DNA of 64,000 nt. It comes from an uncultured Clostridia bacterium. Lineage in GTDB: Bacteria; Bacillota; Clostridia; UBA1381. How positions within the stretch are numbered: the first letter of the stretch is position 1; each line of letters begins with the position of its first letter. The stretch spans positions 123,896 to 187,895 of the forward strand of contig CAKSSN010000003.1 of the NCBI GenBank assembly GCA_934489015.1, written 5' to 3'. Position numbers and translations under genes: made by a program. The notes under the pieces were generated by a model. That model did no database searches and was not told where the DNA came from. It was given only the letters and a program-made list of their open reading frames with translations. Shown in pieces: positions 25,853 through 34,332 of this stretch.

Positions 25853-27163
25853 TTAATCACCGCTTTCTCTTTTTTTAACTATTTCATATTTTCCGTCAAG
25901 CTCAACCATTTGCTTTGCAAGAGAGCTTACTCTTTCTCTCAGCTTAAAAACGCAGTCGTTTTCGCTTGCGTGACCTCTTACAATATCTTCAGCCAGATCG
26001 CGGCAGCTCGGCGAGCCGCAGGAGCCGCAGTCAAGCTTCGGAAGCTCCTCGTAAATTTCTTCAATTTTCATTGCCTTTTCCATTGCCTTTGTTATGTCGT
26101 CATCCAAATTCATAACAGGTCTGTAAATAACGGGACGCTCCCAGAAAATATCGTTTTTAACCTCTACATTTTCATTATCCTTTATTTCTCTGCATATCCT
26201 TTTAAGCCTTGAGCGCGCAACAAAATTGTTTTCAACATTAAGCGGACCGCCCACACAGCCTCCCGTACATGCAAGCGCCTCTATGTATTCTATATCCCTG
26301 AGCTTTCCGTCCTCAACAGCCTCCAAAACATCAATAACATTGTCTATGCCGTCAACGCTTATATGCCTTTTACATTCCGTCGCATTCGCTTCTCCGCCCG
26401 ATACGGCCCATAAAATTCCGCTTTTGCCGCATTTGCTTATGCTTTCTATCTCGTCTATATGAAGCTTTGAAATTTTGTGAGCAATAGCAAGATATAAATC
26501 CTTTACCGATATTGCACCGTCAACCTCAGATTTCGTAACATTTACGGGATTTTTTATTGCCGTTACCTTTGCCGCACACGGAGAAATAAATATAATTCCT
26601 ATTTCTTCGTTCTTCAGTCCCGTTTTTTTAACAGCTTCATCTCTTGCGTCCTTTGCCGCAATCTCCATAGGAGATTTAAGCGGTATAATATTGCCTATTA
26701 AATTCGGAAATCTAAGTGAAATAAGTCTTGCAACAGCCGGACAGGCGGACGAAATTGTCGGCTTTAAAAGTTCTCCGCTTGCCAAAAGCTCCTTTGTCTT
26801 TTCCGTAACGGTCTCCGCGCCGCGCGCAACCTCGTAAACATCGTCAAATCCTACGCGTTTTACGGCCGACAATATCAGATTTATATCGTCGGCAATTGAA
26901 AATTGTGAAAAAAATGTAGGCGCAATAAGTGCCACACTGTATTTAAAATTCTTAATAATGTCAAACTCATCTGTCACGGCTTTTTTTGCATGATACGGAC
27001 AAATTCTTATACATTCTCCACAGTCTATGCAGTATTCCTTTAAAATTTTTGCCTTTCCGTTTTGTATTCTAATTGCTTTCGTCGGGCATCTTTTAAGGCA
27101 GCTTGTGCAGCCCTTGCAGATTTCTCTTTTCAGTGTTACGGAATGCCAATAGTTTATATTCAC
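25853..27163 (-). CDS. Sensory-type [FeFe]-hydrogenase (HydS-like)
   Basis: A 436-residue protein. Two N-terminal [4Fe-4S] clusters (CKGCTSCLKRC, CIDCGECIRIC) precede an H-cluster domain and a C-terminal CGSCGSPSCRDLAEDI iron-sulfur motif (PF04060 type). H-cluster cysteines are kept in SSACPAVARL, SPCAAK and ACTGGCVGGP, but the proton-relay Cys of catalytic enzymes (TSCCP) is Ala, as in Thermotoga HydS. This favours H2/redox sensing over turnover. I start at GTG 27163 with GGAGT seven bases upstream; an ATG at 27196 overlaps the previous stop. No PAS domain. Confidence 0.82.
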   Translation of the reverse strand: MNINYWHSVTLKREICKGCTSCLKRCPTKAIRIQNGKAKILKEYCIDCGECIRICPYHAKKAVTDEFDIIKNFKYSVALIAPTFFSQFSIADDINLILSAVKRVGFDDVYEVARGAETVTEKTKELLASGELLKPTISSACPAVARLISLRFPNLIGNIIPLKSPMEIAAKDARDEAVKKTGLKNEEIGIIFISPCAAKVTAIKNPVNVTKSEVDGAISVKDLYLAIAHKISKLHIDEIESISKCGKSGILWAVSGGEANATECKRHISVDGIDNVIDVLEAVEDGKLRDIEYIEALACTGGCVGGPLNVENNFVARSRLKRICREIKDNENVEVKNDIFWERPVIYRPVMNLDDDITKAMEKAMKIEEIYEELPKLDCGSCGSPSCRDLAEDIVRGHASENDCVFKLRERVSSLAKQMVELDGKYEIVKKRESGD

Positions 27164-27192
27164 ATTAATCACTCCAGTCAACCTATTTTTAA

Positions 27193-27612
27193 TCATACGT
27201 TTACTATAATTTCTACCCGTGTTCCTTTTCCTATTTCCGTTGTAATATTAAGCTCGTCGGCATATTTTTTCATATTCGGAAGCCCCATCCCCGCGCCAAA
27301 GCCAAGCTCTCTTACCTCATTTGTCGCCGTTGAAAAGCCCTCCTGCATAGCCTTTTCTATATCCGGTATTCCGGGACCGCAATCGTTTAAAACAACCCTT
27401 ATTTTATCCTTTGAAATTTCCGTGTCAATATATCCGCCGTTTGCATGAATAACCATATTAATTTCCGCTTCATACATTGCAATAACAGTTCTGCGGACAG
27501 TTTCAGGAGAAAATCCGAGCTGCTTTAAAACCCTTTTAACCTTGCTTGAGTTTTCGCCCGCAACGCTGAAATCATCTCCGTTTACTATATAATGATTTTT
27601 TAAAGTATCCAT
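27193..27612 (-). CDS. Anti-sigma-factor-like HATPase
   Basis: A 139-residue RsbW-like GHKL ATPase. N-box IAMYEAEINMVIHANGG, G1 LNDCGPGIPD, and G2 region GFGAGMGLPNMKKYAD are visible. RsbW proteins are serine kinases that sequester sigma factors, but no sigma factor or antagonist is adjacent. It lies between a DRTGG gene and the sensory hydrogenase, so transduction of the hydrogenase signal is a reasonable inference. Confidence 0.75.
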   Translation of the reverse strand: MDTLKNHYIVNGDDFSVAGENSSKVKRVLKQLGFSPETVRRTVIAMYEAEINMVIHANGGYIDTEISKDKIRVVLNDCGPGIPDIEKAMQEGFSTATNEVRELGFGAGMGLPNMKKYADELNITTEIGKGTRVEIIVNV

Positions 27613-27636
27613 AATAAAAATACCCTTACCCGAAAA

Positions 27637-27978
27637 CTACTTGTTTCCGAGCCCTGCTTCATATAATTTTCCGCCTGCAATATACAGCGGATATTCGGTT
27701 GTCATAATTACAATGTCCTTCATCTTTGCCATACCGATTATATCATCGCCCGGCTTTTTTCCTCTTACGAAAATAACGGTTTCAATATCCATCATTTCCG
27801 CCGTTCTTATAACCTGCGGATTTATAAGCCCCGTAAGCAGCAGCGCCCTGTCCTTTACAAATGCAAGAACATCGCTCATCAAATCACATCCGCACGCCGA
27901 ATAAACCTCCTTATCCAAAAATTCTTCTCCCGTAAGTACCTCTGCGTTAAGTATTTTTTTTACCTCCGCCAAAGTCAT
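27637..27978 (-). CDS. DRTGG-domain protein (copy 2)
   Basis: A 113-residue single DRTGG-domain protein (TLAEVKKILNAEVLTG...CGCDLMSDVLAFVKDRALLLTGL), diverged from the copy at 25.5 kb. GGAGG precedes its ATG. It heads the run DRTGG-HATPase-HydS-DRTGG-PHP that leads into the hydrogenase operon. Confidence 0.72.
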   Translation of the reverse strand: MTLAEVKKILNAEVLTGEEFLDKEVYSACGCDLMSDVLAFVKDRALLLTGLINPQVIRTAEMMDIETVIFVRGKKPGDDIIGMAKMKDIVIMTTEYPLYIAGGKLYEAGLGNK

Positions 27979-28029
27979 AGCTTTATCCTCCTTTTATTTT
28001 AATTATAAGAATTTATAAATGCTGTGAAA

Positions 28030-28638
28030 TTATTTTATTGCCAGATTAAATTTTTTTTCGTATCCTATACTTGTTTTTCTGCCGTGACCCGGATAAACCT
28101 CCGTATTTTCATCCAAAGCAAAAAGCTTTTCCTTTACGGAGCTTTGAAGGCTTGATATGCTTCCTGTCGGCAAATCACATCTTCCTACAGTCTGAAAAAA
28201 GAGCGTATCGCCCGTAAAAAGCTTATCGCCGATTAAAAAGCAAACCGAGCAATTTGTATGTCCCGGAGTTTTGATTGTTTTAATTTTTATGCCGTTAAAA
28301 TTAAAGTCCTCATTCTCGTCTAAAATTATATCCGCACCGTTAATAATTATTTTTTCGTCAAGCCAAAGCCCCGAAAGATTTACAATGTCATTTTTCAGAT
28401 TTTCCGCACATTCCCTTGAAGCGCAAAGCTTCGCGCCGTTTTTCCGTAAAAATTCAACCGACGTTATATGATCGTAATGGCAGTGCGTCAGAAAAATGTA
28501 TTCGATTTTTAATTTTCCGGCAAATTCGGCTGTTTTTTCCGGCTCGGAGCCGGGATCAATAACAATCGCGTTTTTCCCGTCAATTATAAAATATGTGTTT
28601 TCATCGGTATACAAATTATTTAAAACCTTAATTTCCAT
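28030..28638 (-). CDS. MBL-fold metallo-hydrolase, glyoxalase II-like
   Basis: A 202-residue metallo-beta-lactamase fold hydrolase. The zinc motif is THCHYDH (HxHxDH), with TPGHTNCSVCFLIGDKLFTGDTLF and VYPGHG supplying the remaining ligands. Resembles GloB/YcbL small hydrolases of thioesters. ATG 28638 follows GGAG; upstream codons run into the terminator of dnaN and are not coding. It lies 51 bases before the DRTGG gene and could be co-transcribed with the hydrogenase cassette. Confidence 0.85.
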   Translation of the reverse strand: MEIKVLNNLYTDENTYFIIDGKNAIVIDPGSEPEKTAEFAGKLKIEYIFLTHCHYDHITSVEFLRKNGAKLCASRECAENLKNDIVNLSGLWLDEKIIINGADIILDENEDFNFNGIKIKTIKTPGHTNCSVCFLIGDKLFTGDTLFFQTVGRCDLPTGSISSLQSSVKEKLFALDENTEVYPGHGRKTSIGYEKKFNLAIK

Positions 28639-28673
28639 AAAAATTCTCCGTTTATCCGCTCTGCGTCTGTATA

Positions 28674-28716
28674 AAAAATCTCTTATCCGCAGAGAAGAAA
28701 ATGATAAGAGATTTTT
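28674..28716 (-). terminator. Terminator after dnaN
   Basis: A 14-bp stem (AAAAATCTCTTATC with its complement) followed by a T-run on the minus strand, 56 bases after the dnaN stop. Confidence 0.85.
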
Positions 28717-28771
28717 GCCCATTTGTATTTTCATAACTTAAGAAAATTACGCATGGGCAATTTGTTGCATT

Positions 28772-29902
28772 TTAATTGTAAAGCCTTACCGGGAGGACCA
28801 TGAATACATAATTGCTCTTCTGGTCTTCAAGCGATCTCATAAAGCAGCCGCTTACCGGTGTTGAAAGATCTATTTCTATTTTTTCCTCATCACATGATGA
28901 AAGAGCGTCAATCAAAAATCTGCAGTTAAAGCCGATAACAAGCTCACCGCCATCAATTTTAGCGCTTATAATATCATTTACCTTTCCCTTTGATGTCATG
29001 CATGACACCTCTATTTTGTCATAGCCTATAGAAAGACGAACAGGCATTCTTTTGTCGGGTGATGTATCGTCATCGTTTATTATAAGCATTGCACGCTCAA
29101 GAGAATCTCTCAAATCCTGCGTATTAACTTCCATTTTTATTGTATTGTTTGCGGCAATAATCGGCTCATATCTTAAATAATCGCCTTCAATAAGCCGTGT
29201 AAACACCTTAAAATGCTCAAATTCAAGCATAACGTGCTTTTCAGAAACAGTAACATTTATAAGAGCTTCGTCATCTCTTAATATTTTAAGAAGCTCTCTG
29301 AGAGTTGAACCCGGAATAATAAATTTCATATCCTCAGTGTTGTTTTCTATCTTTTCCTTAACAACTCCGAGTCTGTGACCGTCACTTGCAACAACAGTCA
29401 TCTCATCGCCCTTTATCTCAAAAAGCGAGCCCGTAAGGGTAGGTCTTTTCCCCTCATTTACCGCAACAAACGAAATAAGCTTTTTGATTATGTTTTTAAG
29501 CTTTCCCTCCTGAACGGAAAAGAAATATTTCTTTTCAATCTCCGGCGGCTCCGGAAATTCGTTTGAAATAAGTCCCTGAATATTAAATTCGCTTATTCCG
29601 CTTTTTATTTTTGTAATGCTGTTTTCTTCATTAACGGCAACCGTTACATTTCCGTCGGGAAGCTTTCTTGCTATATCTCCGAATATTTTTGAAGGAAGAG
29701 CAATGCTGCCGCCCTCGTTTACTGTAATGTCAGCCGTATATTCAATGCAAAGCTCAAGATTATTTCCCGTAAATACAACCTTATTATCTGCGCAGTCAAG
29801 CTTAATACATTCCATAACCGGAAGAGTGCTCTTCGGAGTTACAGCTCTTTGCACTACATTCAAAATATCTGTAAGCTCATTTTTGGTACATATAAATTCC
29901 AA
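28772..29902 (-). CDS. dnaN: DNA polymerase III sliding clamp (beta)
   Basis: Processivity clamp, 376 residues, three clamp domains. N-terminus MEFICTKNELTDILNVVQRAV, central EFNIQGL and the conserved C-terminal MVLPVRLYN are diagnostic. The start is TTG at 29902 after AAAGGA; no nearby ATG fits better. Immediately downstream of dnaA with a 271-base gap. Confidence 0.96.
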   Translation of the reverse strand: MEFICTKNELTDILNVVQRAVTPKSTLPVMECIKLDCADNKVVFTGNNLELCIEYTADITVNEGGSIALPSKIFGDIARKLPDGNVTVAVNEENSITKIKSGISEFNIQGLISNEFPEPPEIEKKYFFSVQEGKLKNIIKKLISFVAVNEGKRPTLTGSLFEIKGDEMTVVASDGHRLGVVKEKIENNTEDMKFIIPGSTLRELLKILRDDEALINVTVSEKHVMLEFEHFKVFTRLIEGDYLRYEPIIAANNTIKMEVNTQDLRDSLERAMLIINDDDTSPDKRMPVRLSIGYDKIEVSCMTSKGKVNDIISAKIDGGELVIGFNCRFLIDALSSCDEEKIEIDLSTPVSGCFMRSLEDQKSNYVFMVLPVRLYN

Positions 29903-29936
29903 TGTGTTTCAAATCCTTTCATTTCTACTGATAATA

Positions 29937-30151
29937 AATTATATATGTATGTATATATAAATAAATATATAATATATATAGCAGTAGTAGTATTAGTTTG
30001 TGTGAATTGTTGGAAAATCTTAATTTTCCTTTATTTTATCATGTTTTTTATAAACCTGTCTTAATTATTAAATCGTTTACACGGTGTTTATAAAATGTGA
30101 AAAAAATCTGCGTGTATTTTATACACGCTTTGTAAACGCACTTTTTCACAT
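29937..30151. other. dnaA-dnaN intergenic: AT tract and stacked hairpins
   Basis: The gap holds an almost pure A/T tract (about 29937-29980). Near dnaA it has nested inverted repeats: ATGTGAAAAA (30095-30104) with TTTTTCACAT (30142-30151), enclosing GCGTGTA/TACACGC. No perfect DnaA box is present, unlike origins of this layout in other Bacillota. Confidence 0.55.
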
Positions 30152-30173
30152 ATTATACATTGTTTAAAGACAG

Positions 30174-31502
30174 TTATCCATTTTTTAAATCCTTTAAAAT
30201 ACATTCAACATCGGAGCTTAAAACAGCGTCCGTTTTAACAGCGTCTTTTATTTTTTCAACATTGTGAAGAACGGTTGTTCTGTCTCTGTTTCCAAAATTT
30301 TTTGCTATTGCTCCGTAGTTTAGCTCCGTCAGAATATTGCAAAGATACATTGCAACCTGTCTGGGAAGAGTAAGGCTTTTTGTTTTGTTTTTGCTTATTA
30401 TTTCTTCCTTTGTAATGTCATAATAAACGCATACTTTGTCAATTATCTTTTCAACGCTTATTCTGCCTGATTTATATGATTGCAGACATTCCTTTGCAAA
30501 CGGAAGGTCAATTTCTCTTTCCTTTATCTGCGAATATGATATAAGCTTCAAAAGTGCACCTTCGAGCTCTCTCACGTTCGACTGTATGCAGTCTGCTATA
30601 TATTCAAAAACATCCTCACCTATATGTATGTTTTTCTGCTCCGATTTATTTTTAAGTATCGCAACACGCGTTTCAAATGACGGAGCGGATATATCAATAA
30701 CGGGTCCCGATTTAAATCTTGTTTTGAGCCTGTCTTCAAGTGTTATGAGCTTTTCGGGAATACGGTCGCTTGTGAGAACAATTTGCTTGTTCATGTTGTA
30801 AAGCTCGTTAAAGGTATGAAACAGCTCGTCCTGAGTTGATTCCTTTTTTTCAAGAAACTGAATATCGTCTATCAATAAAACATCGGCACATCTGTATACC
30901 TGTCTGAAATTTTTAGGTGTTTTTTTTCTTACGCTGTCTATAAAATCGTTTGTAAACTGTTCGCTTGTAACGTAAATTACCTTTTTGTCGGGAAAATTCT
31001 TTTTAACGCTGTTTCCTATAGCGTGCATAAGGTGAGTTTTTCCCACTCCTGAGCTTCCATAAAGAAAAAGAGGATTGTAATAAACGTTTTGTCCCGGATT
31101 TTCCGCAGCTCTTATGGCAGCCGCAGCCGCATATTCGTTTGATGAGCCTATAATATAATTTTCAAATGTATATTTAGGATTAAGGTTTGAGGAGCTTCCT
31201 GCCTCCTCATCGCTGTTATCCGATATAATTTGTGCGCTTTCCGGGCGTACGGGATTTTGTGATACTTCTATATTAAGCGTAATATCGTTTTGAAGAATAT
31301 CTGACAAAATTTTTTCAAGCTGTTCCTTGTATCTGTTTTCAATCATGGTTTTGTTAATTGACATTGCAACAGCTATTGTAAAAATGTTTCCGCTCAGTGA
31401 CAAAGGGACAGCATCTTTTAAATATATATTAAATCCGACCGGAGATAATAATTTGTTTTTAAGGCTGTTTATTGAATTTTGCCATATCAAATCAATATTC
31501 AT
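30174..31502 (-). CDS. dnaA: Chromosomal replication initiator DnaA
   Basis: AAA+ origin-binding initiator, 442 residues. Domain I is short (~1-85), with a Ser/Glu-rich linker (~90-115). The AAA+ domain contains Walker A YGSSGVGKTHLM and Walker B LLIDDIQFLE. Domain IV carries the DnaA signature ending NRDRTTVLHNVEKI. Complete, with GAAAGGAG upstream of the ATG. Forms the usual dnaA-dnaN pair, but the box cluster is 16 kb to the left. Confidence 0.97.
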   Translation of the reverse strand: MNIDLIWQNSINSLKNKLLSPVGFNIYLKDAVPLSLSGNIFTIAVAMSINKTMIENRYKEQLEKILSDILQNDITLNIEVSQNPVRPESAQIISDNSDEEAGSSSNLNPKYTFENYIIGSSNEYAAAAAIRAAENPGQNVYYNPLFLYGSSGVGKTHLMHAIGNSVKKNFPDKKVIYVTSEQFTNDFIDSVRKKTPKNFRQVYRCADVLLIDDIQFLEKKESTQDELFHTFNELYNMNKQIVLTSDRIPEKLITLEDRLKTRFKSGPVIDISAPSFETRVAILKNKSEQKNIHIGEDVFEYIADCIQSNVRELEGALLKLISYSQIKEREIDLPFAKECLQSYKSGRISVEKIIDKVCVYYDITKEEIISKNKTKSLTLPRQVAMYLCNILTELNYGAIAKNFGNRDRTTVLHNVEKIKDAVKTDAVLSSDVECILKDLKNG

Positions 31503-31557
31503 TTTTATGCTCCTTTCATAATGCTGTACCTTAAAAGACTAAAGTACTCCAACTATA

Positions 31558-31586
31558 ATAATAACAGATTTTCAGAAAATAATCAA
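31558..31586 (-). promoter_or_regulatory. dnaA promoter
   Basis: Minus strand -35 TTGATT, 17-bp spacer, -10 TATTAT. Predicted leader about 50 nt; no DnaA box overlaps it. Confidence 0.6.
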
Positions 31587-31672
31587 GGCATTTTAATAAA
31601 AAAAATCAAATAGCAAAAAAATATTTTTTTTTATTATGCATTTTCTATAAAATAAGAAAAAAATAATAAATA

Positions 31673-31699
31673 AAAAATGCGCCTCATGGCGCACTTTTT
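31673..31699 (-). terminator. Terminator after DUF975 gene
   Basis: Stem GTGCGCC/GGCGCAT with a four-base loop (ATGA) and A/T flanks giving a T-run on the minus strand. Confidence 0.8.
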
Positions 31700-31710
31700 A
31701 TTGAAGCAAA

Positions 31711-32457
31711 TTAATTTAAATCATTATTTTCATCATTGTGATTTTCGTTATCCGAAAAATTTTCAGCTTCGTTTACATTTGTGCTTTCGCCGTACGGCTG
31801 AGCTTCATTTGCAGATGATGAAGAATAGGTGTTATATGTCTGCGTATTTGATGATGTATTAACCGAATATCTGCTGTCCTCTTCCTTTAAAAATCTGTAG
31901 AAATTTATAAATGTTGCTTCATAGTACGGAATAACATATATAGATGCAATTCCAAACGTTATTGAGCAAAGAAAAGACCAGCCTATAAATGAAAGCTGCA
32001 GAACAAATAAATCAGCCTTATGGTTGTCCATCAGCCTTTGACTTTCCTTTATGGCATCCCTTACTGACATTTCGGGGTTTTCAATTAAAATCATTGGCGT
32101 CATTGAATAAGAATATGCCTTAACAATACCCGGTATTATAAAAAGCAATGACCACAAAAATGTATATATCGCGGTAAGATAATATGCTCCGAATATCTTC
32201 CATATAAACGATCCTCTTTCAAAGGCGAAGAATAAGTCTGCCGGTGAAAAAGGCTCGTCTGCGGTTACCTTAAGGTATATATAAGTAAGTCCGTAAATAA
32301 TAGCCGGCGATAAAACAAAAACTGCAATAGCGCCGAAAAAAGGTATGTTTGCAACCAACATTAAAAGAGCAACAACAAGGGTGCATAAAAATAACTTCCA
32401 TATTTTACCTTCAATATTTCTTTTTGCCGTTTCCTTTAAATGCTGTCTTGAATACAT
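31711..32457 (-). CDS. DUF975 family integral membrane protein
   Basis: A 248-residue protein of the DUF975 family: N-terminal RQHLKETAKRNIEGKIWKLFL, then about five transmembrane helices, with the characteristic SYSMTPMILIENPEMSVRDAIKESQRLMDNHK loop. The C-terminal ~45 residues are Asn/Ser/Glu rich and likely disordered in the cytoplasm. Starts four bases after the mntR-like stop, so translationally coupled. Function unknown. Confidence 0.85.
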   Translation of the reverse strand: MYSRQHLKETAKRNIEGKIWKLFLCTLVVALLMLVANIPFFGAIAVFVLSPAIIYGLTYIYLKVTADEPFSPADLFFAFERGSFIWKIFGAYYLTAIYTFLWSLLFIIPGIVKAYSYSMTPMILIENPEMSVRDAIKESQRLMDNHKADLFVLQLSFIGWSFLCSITFGIASIYVIPYYEATFINFYRFLKEEDSRYSVNTSSNTQTYNTYSSSSANEAQPYGESTNVNEAENFSDNENHNDENNDLN

Positions 32458-32461
32458 AAAA

Positions 32462-32833
32462 TCATCTCATTTCTTTTAAATAATAAGCTTTTAGCTTTTC
32501 ATATGTTTCTTCACTTAAATCGTGTTCGATTTTGCAGGCGTCTTCTGCGGCAGTCTTTTCGCTGACGCCGATAGAAAGGAGAATTTTAGATAACAGATTA
32601 TGGCGGTCATATGTTTTTTTGGCAATTTCCATCCCCTTTTCCGTAAGGGTAATGTGACCGTTATATTCCATATTAATATATCCGTTTTCTCTGAAATTTT
32701 TCATTGCAACACTAATGCTCGGCTTTGAAAAATTAAGCATTGCCGCAACGTCTACCGATCTGGCATAGCCGTTTTTTTTCTGGAGCATCAGAATTGCCTC
32801 AAGATAATTTTCAGCAGATTCCTGAATAATCAT
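32462..32833 (-). CDS. mntR: DtxR/MntR-family metalloregulator
   Basis: Metal-dependent repressor of 123 residues: winged helix (~1-70, VDVAAMLNFSKPSISVAMKNF as recognition helix) plus the dimerisation/metal domain, no SH3 domain. Ligand positions relative to B. subtilis MntR: Glu11, His77, Glu102 and His103 appear kept (YLEAI, DRHNLL, KIEHDL). Asp8 is Asn, and Glu99 is Cys as in iron-responsive DtxR proteins. The metal is therefore uncertain (Mn or Fe). Paired with the DUF975 gene; no transporter adjacent. Confidence 0.85.
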   Translation of the reverse strand: MIIQESAENYLEAILMLQKKNGYARSVDVAAMLNFSKPSISVAMKNFRENGYINMEYNGHITLTEKGMEIAKKTYDRHNLLSKILLSIGVSEKTAAEDACKIEHDLSEETYEKLKAYYLKEMR

Positions 32834-32868
32834 TTTTGCATCTCCTTTCGTAAATTTTAAAATCGGTG

Positions 32869-33825
32869 TTATTTAACTTCAATTTCATCCGTATTAATCT
32901 TAATCTCCGATGCTTTTTCAAGAAGCAGAGTTTTCTGAATATCCTCTTTATTTGTAAACATTATAGAGGTGTCATAGCCGACGTTTGAAATTCTGTCCGA
33001 AAGTCTGAATTTTCCGCCGTTATCGGAAAGCGCCTTAAACTGAATTTTTCCGGCAACTCCGGAGCTTCCCTCAAATGCTTCTCTGTCTATTGTTACATAA
33101 ACAACCTTAACAGAGTCGGGAGTAAAGTCTTCGTTATCCGCACCTATTGCAGAAGCCGAATTTTCGTCATTTCCGCTTCCGAAGCTTGATTTTACAAATT
33201 CAAATTCGCTCGGATTGTAAATAACTGCAGCCGTATATCCGGAATAATAATAATCGCTGTAAAGATCAACGTTATCTGCCGTAACGGAGATTTCAACAAT
33301 ATCTCCGGCATTTACGTCTTCCTTATCCGGCTTTAATGAAAGCTCAACTTTTTTGTCGTCGTTTATTACCTCATCCGATGCTATGGTAACTGTTTGCTTA
33401 TCCTCAGACCATGAAAATTCAGCCTTTAAAGCCTTGCAAATCTGCTCAAAGGGAACAAGCGTTCTTCCGTCAACAATTTTAAGCGGAGCTTCAAGCTTAA
33501 CCTCTTCCGCCGTACCGTCGGCAACCGATGTAAAGGTGAAAATTCTGAGATTTTCTTTGCCTATGTAAAGGAAAAGTCTTGTCATGTTGTCTTTTGAGTT
33601 TATAACAATCATTTGGTCCTTTTCATACCAGTCAACGCTTGCTCCGAGTGCGTCGCAAAGACGTCTTACCGGAACGGTAAATACTCCGTTTACTGTTTCG
33701 CCGTCGGGCTTATTTAAATAAATTACTCTGTCCGCGCATTTTATTGTAGGTGTATTTGCGGCAAATGCTGCCGATCCGAAGCAAAGAGCTGCTGCCAAAG
33801 CTGTTGATAATAATCTTTTTTTCAT
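32869..33825 (-). CDS. Secreted stalk-domain / cohesin-like protein
   Basis: A 318-residue exported protein. Signal peptide MKKRLLSTALAAALCFGSAAFA, then a copper-amine-oxidase N-terminal-like stalk domain (~30-140) with the paired motifs FTVPVRRLCDALGASVDWYE and RTLVPFEQICKALKAEFSWSEDKQTVTI. The C-terminal half (~150-300) reads like a cohesin-type beta sandwich (SLKPDKEDVNAGDIVEISVTADNV, YNPSEFEFVKSSF). ATG 33825 follows GGGGG; the upstream frame has no support. Likely cell-surface or extracellular; ligand unknown. Confidence 0.78.
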   Translation of the reverse strand: MKKRLLSTALAAALCFGSAAFAANTPTIKCADRVIYLNKPDGETVNGVFTVPVRRLCDALGASVDWYEKDQMIVINSKDNMTRLFLYIGKENLRIFTFTSVADGTAEEVKLEAPLKIVDGRTLVPFEQICKALKAEFSWSEDKQTVTIASDEVINDDKKVELSLKPDKEDVNAGDIVEISVTADNVDLYSDYYYSGYTAAVIYNPSEFEFVKSSFGSGNDENSASAIGADNEDFTPDSVKVVYVTIDREAFEGSSGVAGKIQFKALSDNGGKFRLSDRISNVGYDTSIMFTNKEDIQKTLLLEKASEIKINTDEIEVK

Positions 33826-33891
33826 AGGTAATCCCCCTTCAAAATTAAATATTATATATATTGTATCATAAATCTTCCGAATATTCAAGAG

Positions 33892-34332
33892 TTATTTTAA
33901 GTTATTTAAATAATTTGCAAGTGCTTCAACCGCTATTATGTATCCGAAAAATCCAAAGCCGGTTATCTGACCTATGCAGGCCGGAGCGGTAACGGAATTT
34001 TTTCTGAACTGCTCGCGCTTGTTAATATTTGAAATATGAACTTCAACACACGGAACGGTAACGGATGTAAGTGCGTCGTGCAGCGCATAGGAGTAATGTG
34101 TGAATGCGCCGGGATTCATTATAATTCCGTCATAAACGCCCATAGCTTCGTGTATTTTATTAACAATTTCACCCTCTATATTACTTTGATAAAAGCTTAC
34201 CTCTATATTTTTATCGCTGCAGAAAGAGTTTATCTGATTTTTAAGGTCTGAAAGAGTAGCGTTTCCGTAAATTTCAGGCTCTCTCATGCCAAGCATATTA
34301 AGATTAACTCCGTTTATAACAAGTAATTTCAT
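33892..34332 (-). CDS. aroQ: 3-dehydroquinate dehydratase, type II
   Basis: Shikimate-pathway enzyme dehydrating 3-dehydroquinate. 146 residues with LLVINGVNLNMLGMREPEIYG (catalytic Tyr in IYG), FYQSNIEGE, MNPGAFTHYSYALHDAL and VEVHISNINKREQFR. Overlaps the ispG stop by four bases (ATGA), so translationally coupled to it. Confidence 0.95.
   Translation of the reverse strand: MKLLVINGVNLNMLGMREPEIYGNATLSDLKNQINSFCSDKNIEVSFYQSNIEGEIVNKIHEAMGVYDGIIMNPGAFTHYSYALHDALTSVTVPCVEVHISNINKREQFRKNSVTAPACIGQITGFGFFGYIIAVEALANYLNNLK

Noticed and set aside
28639..28734. N-terminal extension of the MBL-fold hydrolase.
   Set aside because: It runs through the dnaN terminator hairpin; GGAG before ATG 28638 gives the normal family start.
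31503..31672. oriC upstream of dnaA, as in B. subtilis.
   Set aside because: The region is AT-rich but has no TTATCCACA-type boxes, only a promoter and a terminator.
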